NCBI RefSeq assembly: GCF_014694405.1
Contig: NZ_JAAUWV010000001.1
Location: 124,001 to 188,000, forward strand
Direction: 5' to 3'
Source of the DNA: Pseudoalteromonas sp. S16_S37
GTDB lineage: Bacteria; Pseudomonadota; Gammaproteobacteria; Enterobacterales; Alteromonadaceae
DNA length: 64,000 bases
Part shown: positions 1 to 10,411 of the stretch, piece by piece
Layout of the letters: the number at the start of each line of letters is the position of its first letter
How positions within the stretch are numbered: the first letter of the stretch is position 1
Made by a program: the position numbers and the translations under genes
The notes under the pieces: generated by a model
Told to the model about the DNA's origin: nothing
Database searches by the model: none
The model's input: only the letters and a program-made list of their open reading frames with translations

Positions 1-3000
1 CCACGGTTGGCTGTGGTATCTATCACTTTGCACCTAAGCGATGTAATGACACCGGCCCTGTGCCAATCGGTCAAGCGATTGCGGGGACTGAACTGTTGGT
101 ACTCGATAAAGACCATAATCTGGTGCCTTGTGGGGTGATTGGTGAGCTATATATTGCTGGATTTAGCTTGGCCCATGGCTATGTAAATATGCCCGAAGTA
201 ACCGCTGAAAAGTTCAGTGACCATCCTTTTGATAACACCAGAAAGATTTATCAAAGTGGCGACTTAGTTAGGTATAACGATGCGGGCCAATTGGTTTACT
301 TAGGGCGTAAAGACAACCAAGTGAAATTAGCGGGCAATCGTATAGAGCTATCGGATGTAGAAGCCTGTGCCCTTAGCATTGATGTAGTGAGCGATGCGAT
401 AGCCTTGATTAAAGACAATGCCCAAGGCAATAAGGTGTTAGCGCTTTATTATGTGTGCAGCGACGCGATTTCTCAGCAGCAGTTGCGTGCAAAATTAAGC
501 GATGCGTTGCCACAGTATATGATCCCTGCGCAATTGTTTGAATTGGCAGCGATGCCGTTGACTCACAACGCTAAAGTGGACCGCGCTGCACTGCTGGCAA
601 TCGAACCAAACAATAACAACACAACTGAAGATGAGCACACTTCTCCTGTAATAGAGACTTTGCGAGCAATTTGGCAAGAGGTGTTAAAGCTCGAGCGCAT
701 TTCGGTCAATGATAACTTTTTTGCTTTGGGCGGCGACTCTATTGTTAGCTTGCAGATCATCTTCAAAGCGCGTGAGCAAGGGCTTAAGATCACCCCGAGA
801 ATGATGCTAACGCATCAAAGCATTTCGCAATTAGCGGCAGTGGTGTCGTTAGAAACGCAGCAGCAAGTTACGCAACAAGAGGGGGAGTTTGCCTTAACCC
901 CTATTTTGCAGTGGGCAATTGAATACAACGCACCACAAATTAACCACCTGAATCAATCACGTATAGTGACGTTACCTGATAACTGCGATTTGGCAATGTT
1001 ACAACAAGCGTTACTGAGTGTGATCAATCACCACGGCATGCTGCGCTTTAAGCTATCTCAGACGCAGCAGCAATGGCGAGCTGAAATAGCTCCAGCGTTG
1101 GCAGCGCTACAATTAAGTGAGCCTGTGAGCCTTAGCCATGACGAATTTGATGCGTGGCTCAAAATACAACAAAGCAGCTTAGATTTAACACAGCAGCCAT
1201 GGTTATTGCGCCAATTTGTGTTAGCCGATAACCAACTACGTTTGCTGTGGGTGATGCACCACGGTGCGGTGGACCATGTTTCTTGGCAAATCATCATCGA
1301 CGACTTAAATCGTGCTTATCAGCAGTTGCTAGCTGGGGAGTCGGTGCAGCTAGCAGCAGTCACCTGTGGCTACGGAAATTGGGCGCAGTGGTGCAATACG
1401 CACAGTGTTGCGACGATGGCTAAGGTGTCAAAAAGCAGTATTGCACGTTTGCCGTTATACGATGATGGCATGAATACGCTTCTTTTAGCGGGAGACACCC
1501 AAGTCTTTACTCAAACACTGCAATTTGATTTATACCAAGAACTGAATGACAGTGTACTTGCACAGCATGCTCAGCAAGTGTTATTGGTCAGTGCCATGGC
1601 GCAAGCCGTACGCGAGTGGGCCGAGATAGAGCGGGTACTGATTGTCAGTGAAAATCATGGTCGCGGCGTTGATGCATTGGATGTCAGTCGCACCGTAGGG
1701 TGGTTTACGCACTTTAATCCGCTGTTTGTGCAAACATCGGGGCGCTTGTTAGATACCCTACATGCCAGCCGACAGCAGGTTATGTCAGCAACGCAGTTAG
1801 CCAGCGTTGACCGTGCAATTGATAAAACCGTGTTAGAGCAGGCGCATGTGTGTCTTAACTTCTTAGGTAAAGCATCAACAAGTAACAACAAACAGGTGTT
1901 AGCGCTTGACCCTGAGCTATTACTACCTTATCAAACTGGCGCGCAAAACCGTCGTGGCTTTGCATTAACCTTGGATGTTGAAGCCACTGACAAAGGGTTA
2001 AAGTTATATTGGTCGCATGCGGCGCATGGTGACAGTGCACAGCGGGTGAAAGAGTTAGCAAACTGTTTTGAGTCTAACTTAAATGCGTTGCTGGTGTTGC
2101 TACAGCAAAACCAAAGCACTGCGTTTTTATCAATATGTGACCCGCAAGCGAACATCAGTGCCGCACAATTAGCACAATTGAGTGAGCAGCAACCAATAGA
2201 GCGAGTGCTAAGCGCAAATAGCATGCAACAGGCCATGGTTTTCCATAGTCAGCACAATGAGCAAGGCCATTTTTATCACGAGCAATTGTGTTTTGATTTA
2301 CCGCAGGCTAAGCCTCATGAGCAAAGTCATTATCAACACTGTTGGCAGCAGCTGGTCGATACCCACCCAATGCTCAGAGCAAGGTTTGTTAGTACCTTGA
2401 CCGATGAACCGCTGTTGGTGGTTGATGCCCATGCGCAAGCTGCTTGGCAAGCACTGAAAATTGACAATGATGAACAACTACAGGCACTACTCGATGCTGA
2501 CAAGGAGCTGGGCTTTGCCTTAGAGCAAGCGCCTCTGCACAGAGTTTATTGGCTTGAGCAAGGCGAGCAAATCAAGATGCTGTTGGTACATCACCATGGC
2601 ATTTTGGACGGCTGGTCGGTGAGCTTACTGCTGGCACAGTTTACTGACTTGCTTAATAACAAACCCATAGCTAAGGCCAACTACGATTTAGTTGCGCAAA
2701 AGAATGACTTCACCATTGTGGCACCATTTTGGCGCTCGCAGCTGGCCGATTTTGCGCATAGTAAACTACCGCTAGATACGTTGTCTGTTATGCAGCAAGC
2801 AGAGGGCGAAGTTGGTCACTACATCAGTGAGTACTTGCAGCTTTCACAGCTTGAAACCAATGCGTTAAAAGCTCTGGCACGCAGTGCCAATGTGTCGATT
2901 AATACCGTGTTGCAAGGGGCTTGGGCATTAGTTTTACAGCGTCAACAAGGCCATGCAAAAGTATGTTTTGGGGTGACTCATGCAGGTCGTCAGCCTGAGC

Positions 3001-5315
3001 GCGGACAATTGCAGCAGTCGATAGGCTTGTTTATTGAAACGCTACCATTACCAATTGATTATCAAGGTCAAACACAGCTCGGTGAATGGTTAGCTCATAT
3101 TCAGCAGCAAATGGGGCAGGTGCAAAGCCAAGCGGCTGAACTTGGCGAGCTTAAAGTTATTGCTGGCCTCAGTGCCGACAGCCGTTTATTTGACAGCTTA
3201 GTGGTGTTTGAAAACTACCCGCATGAGCGTACACCTAGCCACTTTGTATTTGATTTTGCAATTGAGAAAACAGAAACCCCACTCACTTTAGTGATTAGTG
3301 AGCAGCAAGGGTTAAAAATTAAGTTCAACTACCATAGTCCAAGCGCAGCGGGTCATGAGCCGTTGCAAGGCTTAATCGCTCAATTAGAGACCGCATTACA
3401 GCAGTTGACAGCCTCGCAGCTAAACACACCACTGGCACATATCAATACCGTGCCAGCGCAGCAACAAGCGCGTTTGCTCAATGACTGGCAAGGTGAAACC
3501 ATCCCCCTTCCAGCGCAAGACTTTGTGAGCTTATTCGATAATATGGTTGCGAAGTATCCGCAGCAGAGCGCGGTATCAGCACCTAACGGCGAGCTGACGT
3601 ATGCGCAGTTGGCGCTTCGCAGTGAGCAATTAGCAGCAACATTAATCGCCAAAGGGATTGTTGCGGGTGAATATGTAGGTGTTTGTTATCAAGCTCATAG
3701 CGACTTATTGGTTGCCATCATCGCGCTGCTGCGCGCTGGAGCCGCTTATATCCCTATTGAGCCAAATTACCCTGCACAGCGCAAACAATACATGCTTAAA
3801 CAAGCGCAAGCACGTGTGCTGCTAAGTGATGACACACAAGCCGATTGGCTACAACACATTGATGTATCAGCGTATCAAGTGGATGAACTGATACAGCAAC
3901 CAGTCCCGCGCCCCGAAGTATGGCCACATTTATCGCATAAATCCCCTTGCTATGCGATCTATACTTCGGGGTCGACGGGTCAACCGAAAGGCGTTGCCAT
4001 AAGCCACGGCGCATTGGTTAACTACGTCACTCATTGTCAGCGAGCGTACCACTACCCTGTTGGTGGTAAGGTGCCTGTAACCACATCAATTAGCTTTGAT
4101 GCAACGGTAACCAGTTTGTTGGTGCCAATTGCTTGTGGTGCGCAAGTGCAGCTATTTAGCCAAGACACCCAGCTGATTGAGTTAGCAAAAGGGATTCAAG
4201 CTGGCAGTTTTTGTTTAGCTAAATTAACCCCAGCTCACTTAGACCTAATACACCAAGATTTAGGCCACGATTTTAAAGCCAATATTCACACCCTAGTGGT
4301 GGGCGGTGAAGCGCTGCACCGCGCAACATGTCAGCCTTGGCTTGCGGATAATGCCCGCATTATCAATGAATATGGACCAACTGAAGCCACGGTCGGCTGC
4401 TGTATTTACTCAGTGCCAGAGGCTGAGCAATTAGCCGATGTACCAATTGGTAGCGCAATTCAAAATACCCAGCTGTATGTGCTGGATGAATACTTAGCGT
4501 TATTACCCATTGGCGCAGAAGGCGAGCTGTATATTGGGGGGATGGGCCTTGCCCAAGGTTATGTTAACCAACCACAATTAACGGCTGAAAAATTTGTGCT
4601 GCATCCGTTTAAGGCGGGTGAAACCCTCTATAAAACTGGGGATAGAGCCTACTTTGATCACACTGGACGATTGCATTATCGCGGTCGTAGTGATGAACAA
4701 GTCAAAGTGCGCGGACACCGTGTTGAGCTCAGTGACATTGAGCAGAACATTCTTAGCCATAAGGATGTTGCCCACGTCGCTGTGGTACTAAGTCAAGGCG
4801 ATAGCACACAAGCACATGCTCGGACTCGCATTATTGCCTTTGTGGTTGCGCAAGACAGCGTTACAGACTGGTCTGCATTGCAGACCAGCCTTCAAGATGA
4901 GCTGGCAAACACCTTACCTGATTTTATGCACCCAGATGTGTGGCAGCACGTCTCGCAGTTGCCACTGACAGCAAATGGGAAAGTAGATCGCAAAGCACTA
5001 TTGGCTTTAGCAGTAGAGCAACCAGTCACCTTTTTGGAACCTAGTACGCACACCGAAAAGAAACTCGCTCAAATTTGGCGTGAACAGCTGCAAGTTCAGC
5101 AAGTTGGTCAACAGAGCAGTTTCTTTGATTTAGGGGGGCATTCGCTCAAGGCGAGTCAGATACTGGCTCGAGTACAAAAAGAATTCAAAGTTAAAGTACC
5201 TCTGTCGGCGTTTTTGAGAATGCCTACGCTCAGTGCTTTGGCTGGTGCAATAGATAAAGCACCGAAAGTGAGCACATCGAATATTCGTATAAGTTCACGT
5301 AGAAAACGTCAATAA
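1..5315 (+). CDS. NRPS, 5'-truncated: (A)-T-E-C-A-T
   Basis: The gene runs off the left edge: the reading frame is open from base 3 and begins inside an adenylation (A) domain at core motif A5 (TVGC), so the GTG at 60 is not the true start. About 1770 residues are visible. In order, counting from base 3: rest of an A domain (GELYIAG, YQSGDLVR, NAKVDR); carrier domain (LGGDS, Ser near 246); epimerization domain (HHGAVDHVSW near 419, then DVSRTVGWFT), so the first residue should become D; condensation domain (HHGILDG near 863); full A domain (YTSGSTGQPKG, NEYGPTEATVG, NGKVDRKAL); carrier domain (LGGHS, Ser near 1714). The ten specificity positions of the second A domain read D-A-T-K-V-G-E-V-G-K, close to published Asn codes. 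It is the first gene of the peptide line and lies 60 bp before the next NRPS. Upstream modules are outside the window. Confidence 0.93.
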   Translation, partial: TVGCGIYHFAPKRCNDTGPVPIGQAIAGTELLVLDKDHNLVPCGVIGELYIAGFSLAHGYVNMPEVTAEKFSDHPFDNTRKIYQSGDLVRYNDAGQLVYLGRKDNQVKLAGNRIELSDVEACALSIDVVSDAIALIKDNAQGNKVLALYYVCSDAISQQQLRAKLSDALPQYMIPAQLFELAAMPLTHNAKVDRAALLAIEPNNNNTTEDEHTSPVIETLRAIWQEVLKLERISVNDNFFALGGDSIVSLQIIFKAREQGLKITPRMMLTHQSISQLAAVVSLETQQQVTQQEGEFALTPILQWAIEYNAPQINHLNQSRIVTLPDNCDLAMLQQALLSVINHHGMLRFKLSQTQQQWRAEIAPALAALQLSEPVSLSHDEFDAWLKIQQSSLDLTQQPWLLRQFVLADNQLRLLWVMHHGAVDHVSWQIIIDDLNRAYQQLLAGESVQLAAVTCGYGNWAQWCNTHSVATMAKVSKSSIARLPLYDDGMNTLLLAGDTQVFTQTLQFDLYQELNDSVLAQHAQQVLLVSAMAQAVREWAEIERVLIVSENHGRGVDALDVSRTVGWFTHFNPLFVQTSGRLLDTLHASRQQVMSATQLASVDRAIDKTVLEQAHVCLNFLGKASTSNNKQVLALDPELLLPYQTGAQNRRGFALTLDVEATDKGLKLYWSHAAHGDSAQRVKELANCFESNLNALLVLLQQNQSTAFLSICDPQANISAAQLAQLSEQQPIERVLSANSMQQAMVFHSQHNEQGHFYHEQLCFDLPQAKPHEQSHYQHCWQQLVDTHPMLRARFVSTLTDEPLLVVDAHAQAAWQALKIDNDEQLQALLDADKELGFALEQAPLHRVYWLEQGEQIKMLLVHHHGILDGWSVSLLLAQFTDLLNNKPIAKANYDLVAQKNDFTIVAPFWRSQLADFAHSKLPLDTLSVMQQAEGEVGHYISEYLQLSQLETNALKALARSANVSINTVLQGAWALVLQRQQGHAKVCFGVTHAGRQPERGQLQQSIGLFIETLPLPIDYQGQTQLGEWLAHIQQQMGQVQSQAAELGELKVIAGLSADSRLFDSLVVFENYPHERTPSHFVFDFAIEKTETPLTLVISEQQGLKIKFNYHSPSAAGHEPLQGLIAQLETALQQLTASQLNTPLAHINTVPAQQQARLLNDWQGETIPLPAQDFVSLFDNMVAKYPQQSAVSAPNGELTYAQLALRSEQLAATLIAKGIVAGEYVGVCYQAHSDLLVAIIALLRAGAAYIPIEPNYPAQRKQYMLKQAQARVLLSDDTQADWLQHIDVSAYQVDELIQQPVPRPEVWPHLSHKSPCYAIYTSGSTGQPKGVAISHGALVNYVTHCQRAYHYPVGGKVPVTTSISFDATVTSLLVPIACGAQVQLFSQDTQLIELAKGIQAGSFCLAKLTPAHLDLIHQDLGHDFKANIHTLVVGGEALHRATCQPWLADNARIINEYGPTEATVGCCIYSVPEAEQLADVPIGSAIQNTQLYVLDEYLALLPIGAEGELYIGGMGLAQGYVNQPQLTAEKFVLHPFKAGETLYKTGDRAYFDHTGRLHYRGRSDEQVKVRGHRVELSDIEQNILSHKDVAHVAVVLSQGDSTQAHARTRIIAFVVAQDSVTDWSALQTSLQDELANTLPDFMHPDVWQHVSQLPLTANGKVDRKALLALAVEQPVTFLEPSTHTEKKLAQIWREQLQVQQVGQQSSFFDLGGHSLKASQILARVQKEFKVKVPLSAFLRMPTLSALAGAIDKAPKVSTSNIRISSRRKRQ

Positions 5316-5375
5316 AGACGAAACAAGGATAATAAACAAGTTTGCGCTTAACGTAGCGGTGATGAGGATAACACA

Positions 5376-8300
5376 ATGACTGAACAACTTTCTTTTCCAG
5401 TTTCAATGGCCCAGCAAGGTATGTGGCTAAGTGAAACTCTTTTCTCGGGCACAGGGCATAATCATGTCTGTCAGGGATTTTGTATAAATAAGTCGATACG
5501 CAATGACTTAATAGAACAAGCTGTATCACTGATTGTGCAGCAGCAAGAATCTTTGCGTACGGTATTTAAGTTTCAGCAAGGCGAGGTAAAACAGTACATT
5601 TTGCCCGAACTTGATTGGCATATTGAGCAGCTGGAGTGTGTGCAAAGTGAACAAACGCAGTTAGTGCGACGCTTAACTCGCGAGACATTTAGTTTATCTC
5701 AGGCGCCATTATTTCGTGTTATTCGCTTAGTTCAGCCTGAGCAAGACAAGCTCCTATTTATTTTCCACCATATCATCACCGATGGCTGGTCGGCTGACAT
5801 TTTTAAGCGCCAGTTATGGCAAAATTATCAGCAATTAGCGCAAGGAATTACACCACAATTAGAAGAGCTTGAGCTGCAATATGGCGACTTTGCTGAGTGG
5901 CAAATTGAGCAATTGGCAGAGCAACAGGCGCAGCAGCAATTGGCTTATTGGCGTGAACAGCTGGCAAATGTCACACCTTGTACTTTTCCTGCAGATAAAG
6001 TGCGCCCAGCGCAGCCGAGTTTTCAGGGTAAGCAATTAGAAATAGCCTTGCCTAAGCAGTTAGTGCAAGGGGTAAATACCCTAGCACAACAGCAGCAAAC
6101 AAGTGCATTTAATATCTATTTAAGCGCGTTTAAGGTGCTGATCAGTCGTTACACTCGCCAAGAAGACATCACCGTAGGCTCACCAGTTGCTGGTCGTGAT
6201 ATGGCAGAGCTTGAGCCGATCATCGGCTATTTTGTTAATACCGTGGTTTATCGTACTCAGTGCGATATGTCGCAAAGTTTTAGTGCTTATTTAGAGCAAG
6301 TTAAAAATACCGTGCTTGATGCTTGGGAATACCAACAGTTACCATTTGCCAAGTTAGTCAGTGATATATATGGCGAAAGAAGCCTAGATACCTCGCCATT
6401 TTTCCAATTGATGTTCGCCTACTATCGCCATGATGGTGACGCTGACGAGCAGATGTCTGATCTGGGAGTAAGCAGCTGGCAGTTGCACAACGATACCAGC
6501 AAATTTGACCTGACTTTATCGCTTGAAGACAATATCGATGCTGTTTCCATGGCCTTGGAATACAGCACAGAGTTGTTTGAAGTGCAAAGCATTGAGCGTA
6601 TTGCTGCGGCATACACGCAGTTATTAGCCTCTATTATTGCCGCGCCTAATTTGCCTTTGTATCAATTGCCTTTACTTGATGAAGAAGCGAAAAATGCTCA
6701 GCTTGCGCGATATGCATCCACTTCTGGTGATTATTCATCACCGTTTAACAGCATTTGCGAAGGCTTTGAGCAGATGGTGGCGCGCTTTGAAAATAACGAA
6801 GCAATTGTTGATGGTGAGCGCACGCTAACTTATCAGCAGCTCAATGTAAATGCTAACCAACTAGCTCGTCATCTGCTTAACGTACAGCCACAATTAGGAT
6901 TAGGGTCGAAAGTGGCGATTTGTTTATCGCCAAGCGTAAATACCATGGTGGCGATTTTAGCGGTGTTAAAAGTCGGCGCGGCTTACGTGCCAATTGACCC
7001 AAGTGCGGGCCAGCAAAGACTGGAATATATTTTAGATGATGCCAATGTGGATGTGGTTATCGGCAATCAAGACAGCCTTGCTTTATTTGCGCAGCGTAAC
7101 TTACAACTGGTTTGTTTAGATACCCATGCGCAGCAGATAGCAAGCAACGATGACAGCAATTTAAATTGCCACATAGAGCGCACTGATCAAGCTTATATGA
7201 TTTATACCTCGGGCTCTACGGGTAAACCAAAAGGCGTGAAAACAACACACCACAACGTGTTGAGACTCTTTAGTGCCACCGATCATTGGTTTGAGTTTAA
7301 CAGCCAAGATGTATGGAGCTTATTTCACTCATGCGTGTTTGACTTTTCGGTTTGGGAAATGTGGGGCGCATTGTTATACGGTGCAAAATTGGTGGTGATC
7401 CCCAAAGAGGTGACTCGTGCACCAGACGTGTTTGCACAGTGGGTCGAAAAGTATCAGATCACGGTATTGAATCAAACACCGTCGGCATTTAAACAATACG
7501 CCGCAATAGGTAAGCCCTATAGCTTACGCTACGTCATTTTTGGTGGCGAAGCGCTGGATATTCCCTCGGTATCACGTTGGTTTGAGCAATACTCGCAGCA
7601 GCAACCAAAGCTTATCAACATGTATGGCATCACTGAAACCACAGTGCATGTCACTTACCAAGAGCTGTCGGCTGAGCTATTAAAAGGGCGTATTGCGGCG
7701 CCAATTGGTGAAGCTATTCCAGATTTATCTATGTACGTATTAGACCCGTGGTTACAACCTGTGCCAGATGGCATGACTGGCGAGCTGTTTGTATCTGGAG
7801 ACGGCGTTGCTGATGGTTATCATAACCGTGCACAGTTGAGCGCAGAGCGTTTTCTTAACAACCCATTTAATGACGCGCAGCCAACACTTTATCGCTCTGG
7901 GGATTTAGTGAAAGTAGATAACCAAGGTGAACTAATTTACCAAGGGCGTGCCGATCACCAAGTAAAGATCCGTGGTTTTAGGATTGAATTAGGGGAGATT
8001 GAAAACGCGTTATTAGCCTGCAACGGCATCAAAGAGGCTTTAGTGTTAGCACACGAAGCGCCGCAGCAAGGTGCGCAATTGGTGGCTTATGTTGTCTGTG
8101 ATGCGCTTAGCGTGCAAGCGTTGCGAGAACAACTTGCCAAGACCTTGCCTGAGTATATGATCCCCGCCATTTTTATGCCGTTAACGGCATTTCCACTAAC
8201 CATTAATGGCAAAATTGACCGCCGCGCATTGCCTGAGCCTAAAGTAGATAGAAGCACCCTCACGCAAGAGTTTGTTGCACCAAGTAGTGCCATAGAAGTA

Positions 8301-10409
8301 GGTATTGCAAAAATTTGGCAACAAGTACTGAACGTTGATAGCGTTAGCGTCAACGATAACTTCTTTGCACTGGGAGGTGACTCATTACGTGCGGTGCAAG
8401 TGAATGAGTTGTTAGAGCAACAAGGGATTTCTTTACCACTAGAGCAAATTTTTAAGACCCAAACCATCAAAGCGCTCGCTGAATATCTAAGCCAACACGA
8501 TGCAGACTCTATGGGCGTTGTAAAAGATGTTCCAGCTTTTAGCATGATAAGCGAGGAGCAGCGCGCGCAACTACCTGAAGATGTCATTGATGCTTATCCT
8601 TTGAGCGGCATGCAGGCAGGTATGTTCTACCATATGATGTTGGCGCCAGAGTCGAATATCTATCACTGTACGGGTACCTCGCACATTTGCTTGGACCATA
8701 AGCTCAACGAAGCACTGTTTTATGAAGCGGTGCAAGAGTTGGTGGCTCATCACGAAATTTTGCGCACAGGATTTGACCTACACAATGAGTATCAACCCAT
8801 TCAATGTGTGCATGCCCATGCGCTGTTGCCTGTGGAGTTTTCTGATATCACGTCGCTGGATGAGTCACAGCAAGAAGCGCAAGTGATGGCACTGATTGAA
8901 CAAGAAAAAGCCTCACCATTTGATTTAACTAAACCTACGTTGCTGCGCTTTTTTATTCAGCATCGCAGTGCCACAAGCTTCCAGTTTACCATGACGGAAT
9001 GCCACCCGATTTTTGATGGATGGAGCTACCACTCGCTGATTGTTGATGTGTTTAACCTTTATGCCGAAAAAATGGGCCGTCGTGCGCCCACTGCATTGCC
9101 ACAGTTAAACTGGCGTTATGCAGACTTTGTGGCTACCGAAAAGGCGACCATCAATAACCCGCAAAGCATCGATTTTTGGACAAATTATTTGGCTGATTTT
9201 GAGCCACTGGCATTGCCGCTGCAAAGTGATGCGATGTGTCAATCAAAGCAATTGCGTGCGGTACACCTGCGAATTGAAGATAACATTTACAACGGCTTAA
9301 AAGCCTTGATGAAACAAGCCAATGTACCTTTGAAGAGTGTGTTATTAGCAGGTCACATTAAGGTGATGAGCTTGGTCAGCTCACAACACGATGTACTAAC
9401 GGGTATACCGACCAATGGCCGTTATGAAGGTAAGGGTGGTGATAAACAGTATGGTCTATTTATCAATACATTACCGTTTAGACAAAAGTTAAAAGACGGC
9501 ACTTGGCAAGCCCTCATTCAAGATACCTTTGCGCTTGAGTGTGACCTTATTCCACATCGTCGCTTCCCACTGGCAGAAGTGCAGCGCTTAGTCGGCCGAG
9601 AAACCGCACTGCTAGAAGATGTGTTATTTAATTACATGGACTTCCACGTATATGAGGCGCTGTGCCCTGAATTAGGGTTAACAGTGAAAAATAACCTGCG
9701 TACCGACCAAGTTCATGAAGGCACCAACTTTGCCCTGACAGTGCATTTCCAACACTTAACACTGTCGTCAGGTCTAAAAGCCAATGACGTGTCATTGCAG
9801 TTGGACTACGACAACGACCTGCTAACACGTGAGCAAGTGGTGGCGCTGGGCGAGTTATACATGGCGGTATTTGCGCAAATGGCTGACAACGCCCATGCAC
9901 AGCATCAAGAATTTGGTCACAGCGCTGTTGCGATTACCCAGCGTTTAGCAACAGTTACAGCCAGTGATTTAGCGCAATTAGACAGTGCCTCAATGCAAGA
10001 GTCAGTTACTGAGCAAGCGGAGCAACATGCAGCGGAGCAAAACGGGGAGCCTATTGAGCAAGCATTGCTTGAGGGGGTTCGTCGCGTTTGGCATGAATTA
10101 TTGCAAGCGCAGGTAAGTGATACCGATAACTTCTTTGATGCAGGTGGTCACTCGCTGTTGTTCTTACCCTTGCTCACAAAGCTCAAAGCACTACCAGAGC
10201 AGGGGCCTATGAGTGATGAAAGCACCGTGGCACTCAAAGCAATTACCACGCTTGATTTAATTAATTACCCGTCGATTGAACGCTTTTGCCAGTTTATTTG
10301 CGGGACAGGGCAAGCTACTGCGCAAGCTGACAGTGACAAGGCAAAAAATAAACAAGATGCGAGAGCAAGAATGCTCAAGCTGAGAAACCGACAAGGTAAA
10401 AGGGCATAA
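5376..10409 (+). CDS. NRPS: C-A(Thr)-T-C-T, last module lacking an A domain
   Basis: 1677 residues. Starts at ATG with GAGGA 7-8 bases upstream. Domains: condensation 1-430 (HHIITDGWS near 131); adenylation about 460-960 (YTSGSTGKPKG; NGKIDRRAL); carrier (LGGDS near 1003); second condensation about 1065-1500 whose active-site motif reads CHPIFDG (catalytic second His kept at 1210, first His replaced by Cys); and a C-terminal carrier (DAGGHSL, Ser1593). The A-domain specificity residues read D-F-W-N-I-G-M-V-H-K, identical to the classical Thr code. There is no room for an A domain between the second condensation domain and the last carrier, so that module must be loaded in trans, be bypassed, or only pass the chain on. 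It sits between the Asn-like NRPS and the PKS (2 bp gap), in the position of the second NRPS of zeamine/fabclavine clusters. Confidence 0.93.
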   Translation: MTEQLSFPVSMAQQGMWLSETLFSGTGHNHVCQGFCINKSIRNDLIEQAVSLIVQQQESLRTVFKFQQGEVKQYILPELDWHIEQLECVQSEQTQLVRRLTRETFSLSQAPLFRVIRLVQPEQDKLLFIFHHIITDGWSADIFKRQLWQNYQQLAQGITPQLEELELQYGDFAEWQIEQLAEQQAQQQLAYWREQLANVTPCTFPADKVRPAQPSFQGKQLEIALPKQLVQGVNTLAQQQQTSAFNIYLSAFKVLISRYTRQEDITVGSPVAGRDMAELEPIIGYFVNTVVYRTQCDMSQSFSAYLEQVKNTVLDAWEYQQLPFAKLVSDIYGERSLDTSPFFQLMFAYYRHDGDADEQMSDLGVSSWQLHNDTSKFDLTLSLEDNIDAVSMALEYSTELFEVQSIERIAAAYTQLLASIIAAPNLPLYQLPLLDEEAKNAQLARYASTSGDYSSPFNSICEGFEQMVARFENNEAIVDGERTLTYQQLNVNANQLARHLLNVQPQLGLGSKVAICLSPSVNTMVAILAVLKVGAAYVPIDPSAGQQRLEYILDDANVDVVIGNQDSLALFAQRNLQLVCLDTHAQQIASNDDSNLNCHIERTDQAYMIYTSGSTGKPKGVKTTHHNVLRLFSATDHWFEFNSQDVWSLFHSCVFDFSVWEMWGALLYGAKLVVIPKEVTRAPDVFAQWVEKYQITVLNQTPSAFKQYAAIGKPYSLRYVIFGGEALDIPSVSRWFEQYSQQQPKLINMYGITETTVHVTYQELSAELLKGRIAAPIGEAIPDLSMYVLDPWLQPVPDGMTGELFVSGDGVADGYHNRAQLSAERFLNNPFNDAQPTLYRSGDLVKVDNQGELIYQGRADHQVKIRGFRIELGEIENALLACNGIKEALVLAHEAPQQGAQLVAYVVCDALSVQALREQLAKTLPEYMIPAIFMPLTAFPLTINGKIDRRALPEPKVDRSTLTQEFVAPSSAIEVGIAKIWQQVLNVDSVSVNDNFFALGGDSLRAVQVNELLEQQGISLPLEQIFKTQTIKALAEYLSQHDADSMGVVKDVPAFSMISEEQRAQLPEDVIDAYPLSGMQAGMFYHMMLAPESNIYHCTGTSHICLDHKLNEALFYEAVQELVAHHEILRTGFDLHNEYQPIQCVHAHALLPVEFSDITSLDESQQEAQVMALIEQEKASPFDLTKPTLLRFFIQHRSATSFQFTMTECHPIFDGWSYHSLIVDVFNLYAEKMGRRAPTALPQLNWRYADFVATEKATINNPQSIDFWTNYLADFEPLALPLQSDAMCQSKQLRAVHLRIEDNIYNGLKALMKQANVPLKSVLLAGHIKVMSLVSSQHDVLTGIPTNGRYEGKGGDKQYGLFINTLPFRQKLKDGTWQALIQDTFALECDLIPHRRFPLAEVQRLVGRETALLEDVLFNYMDFHVYEALCPELGLTVKNNLRTDQVHEGTNFALTVHFQHLTLSSGLKANDVSLQLDYDNDLLTREQVVALGELYMAVFAQMADNAHAQHQEFGHSAVAITQRLATVTASDLAQLDSASMQESVTEQAEQHAAEQNGEPIEQALLEGVRRVWHELLQAQVSDTDNFFDAGGHSLLFLPLLTKLKALPEQGPMSDESTVALKAITTLDLINYPSIERFCQFICGTGQATAQADSDKAKNKQDARARMLKLRNRQGKRA

Positions 10410-10411
10410 GC

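Noticed and set aside
8087-8587. 166-codon minus-strand frame within the second NRPS
   Set aside because: Antisense shadow over the A/T region; composition biased to Ser/Cys and no start signal.
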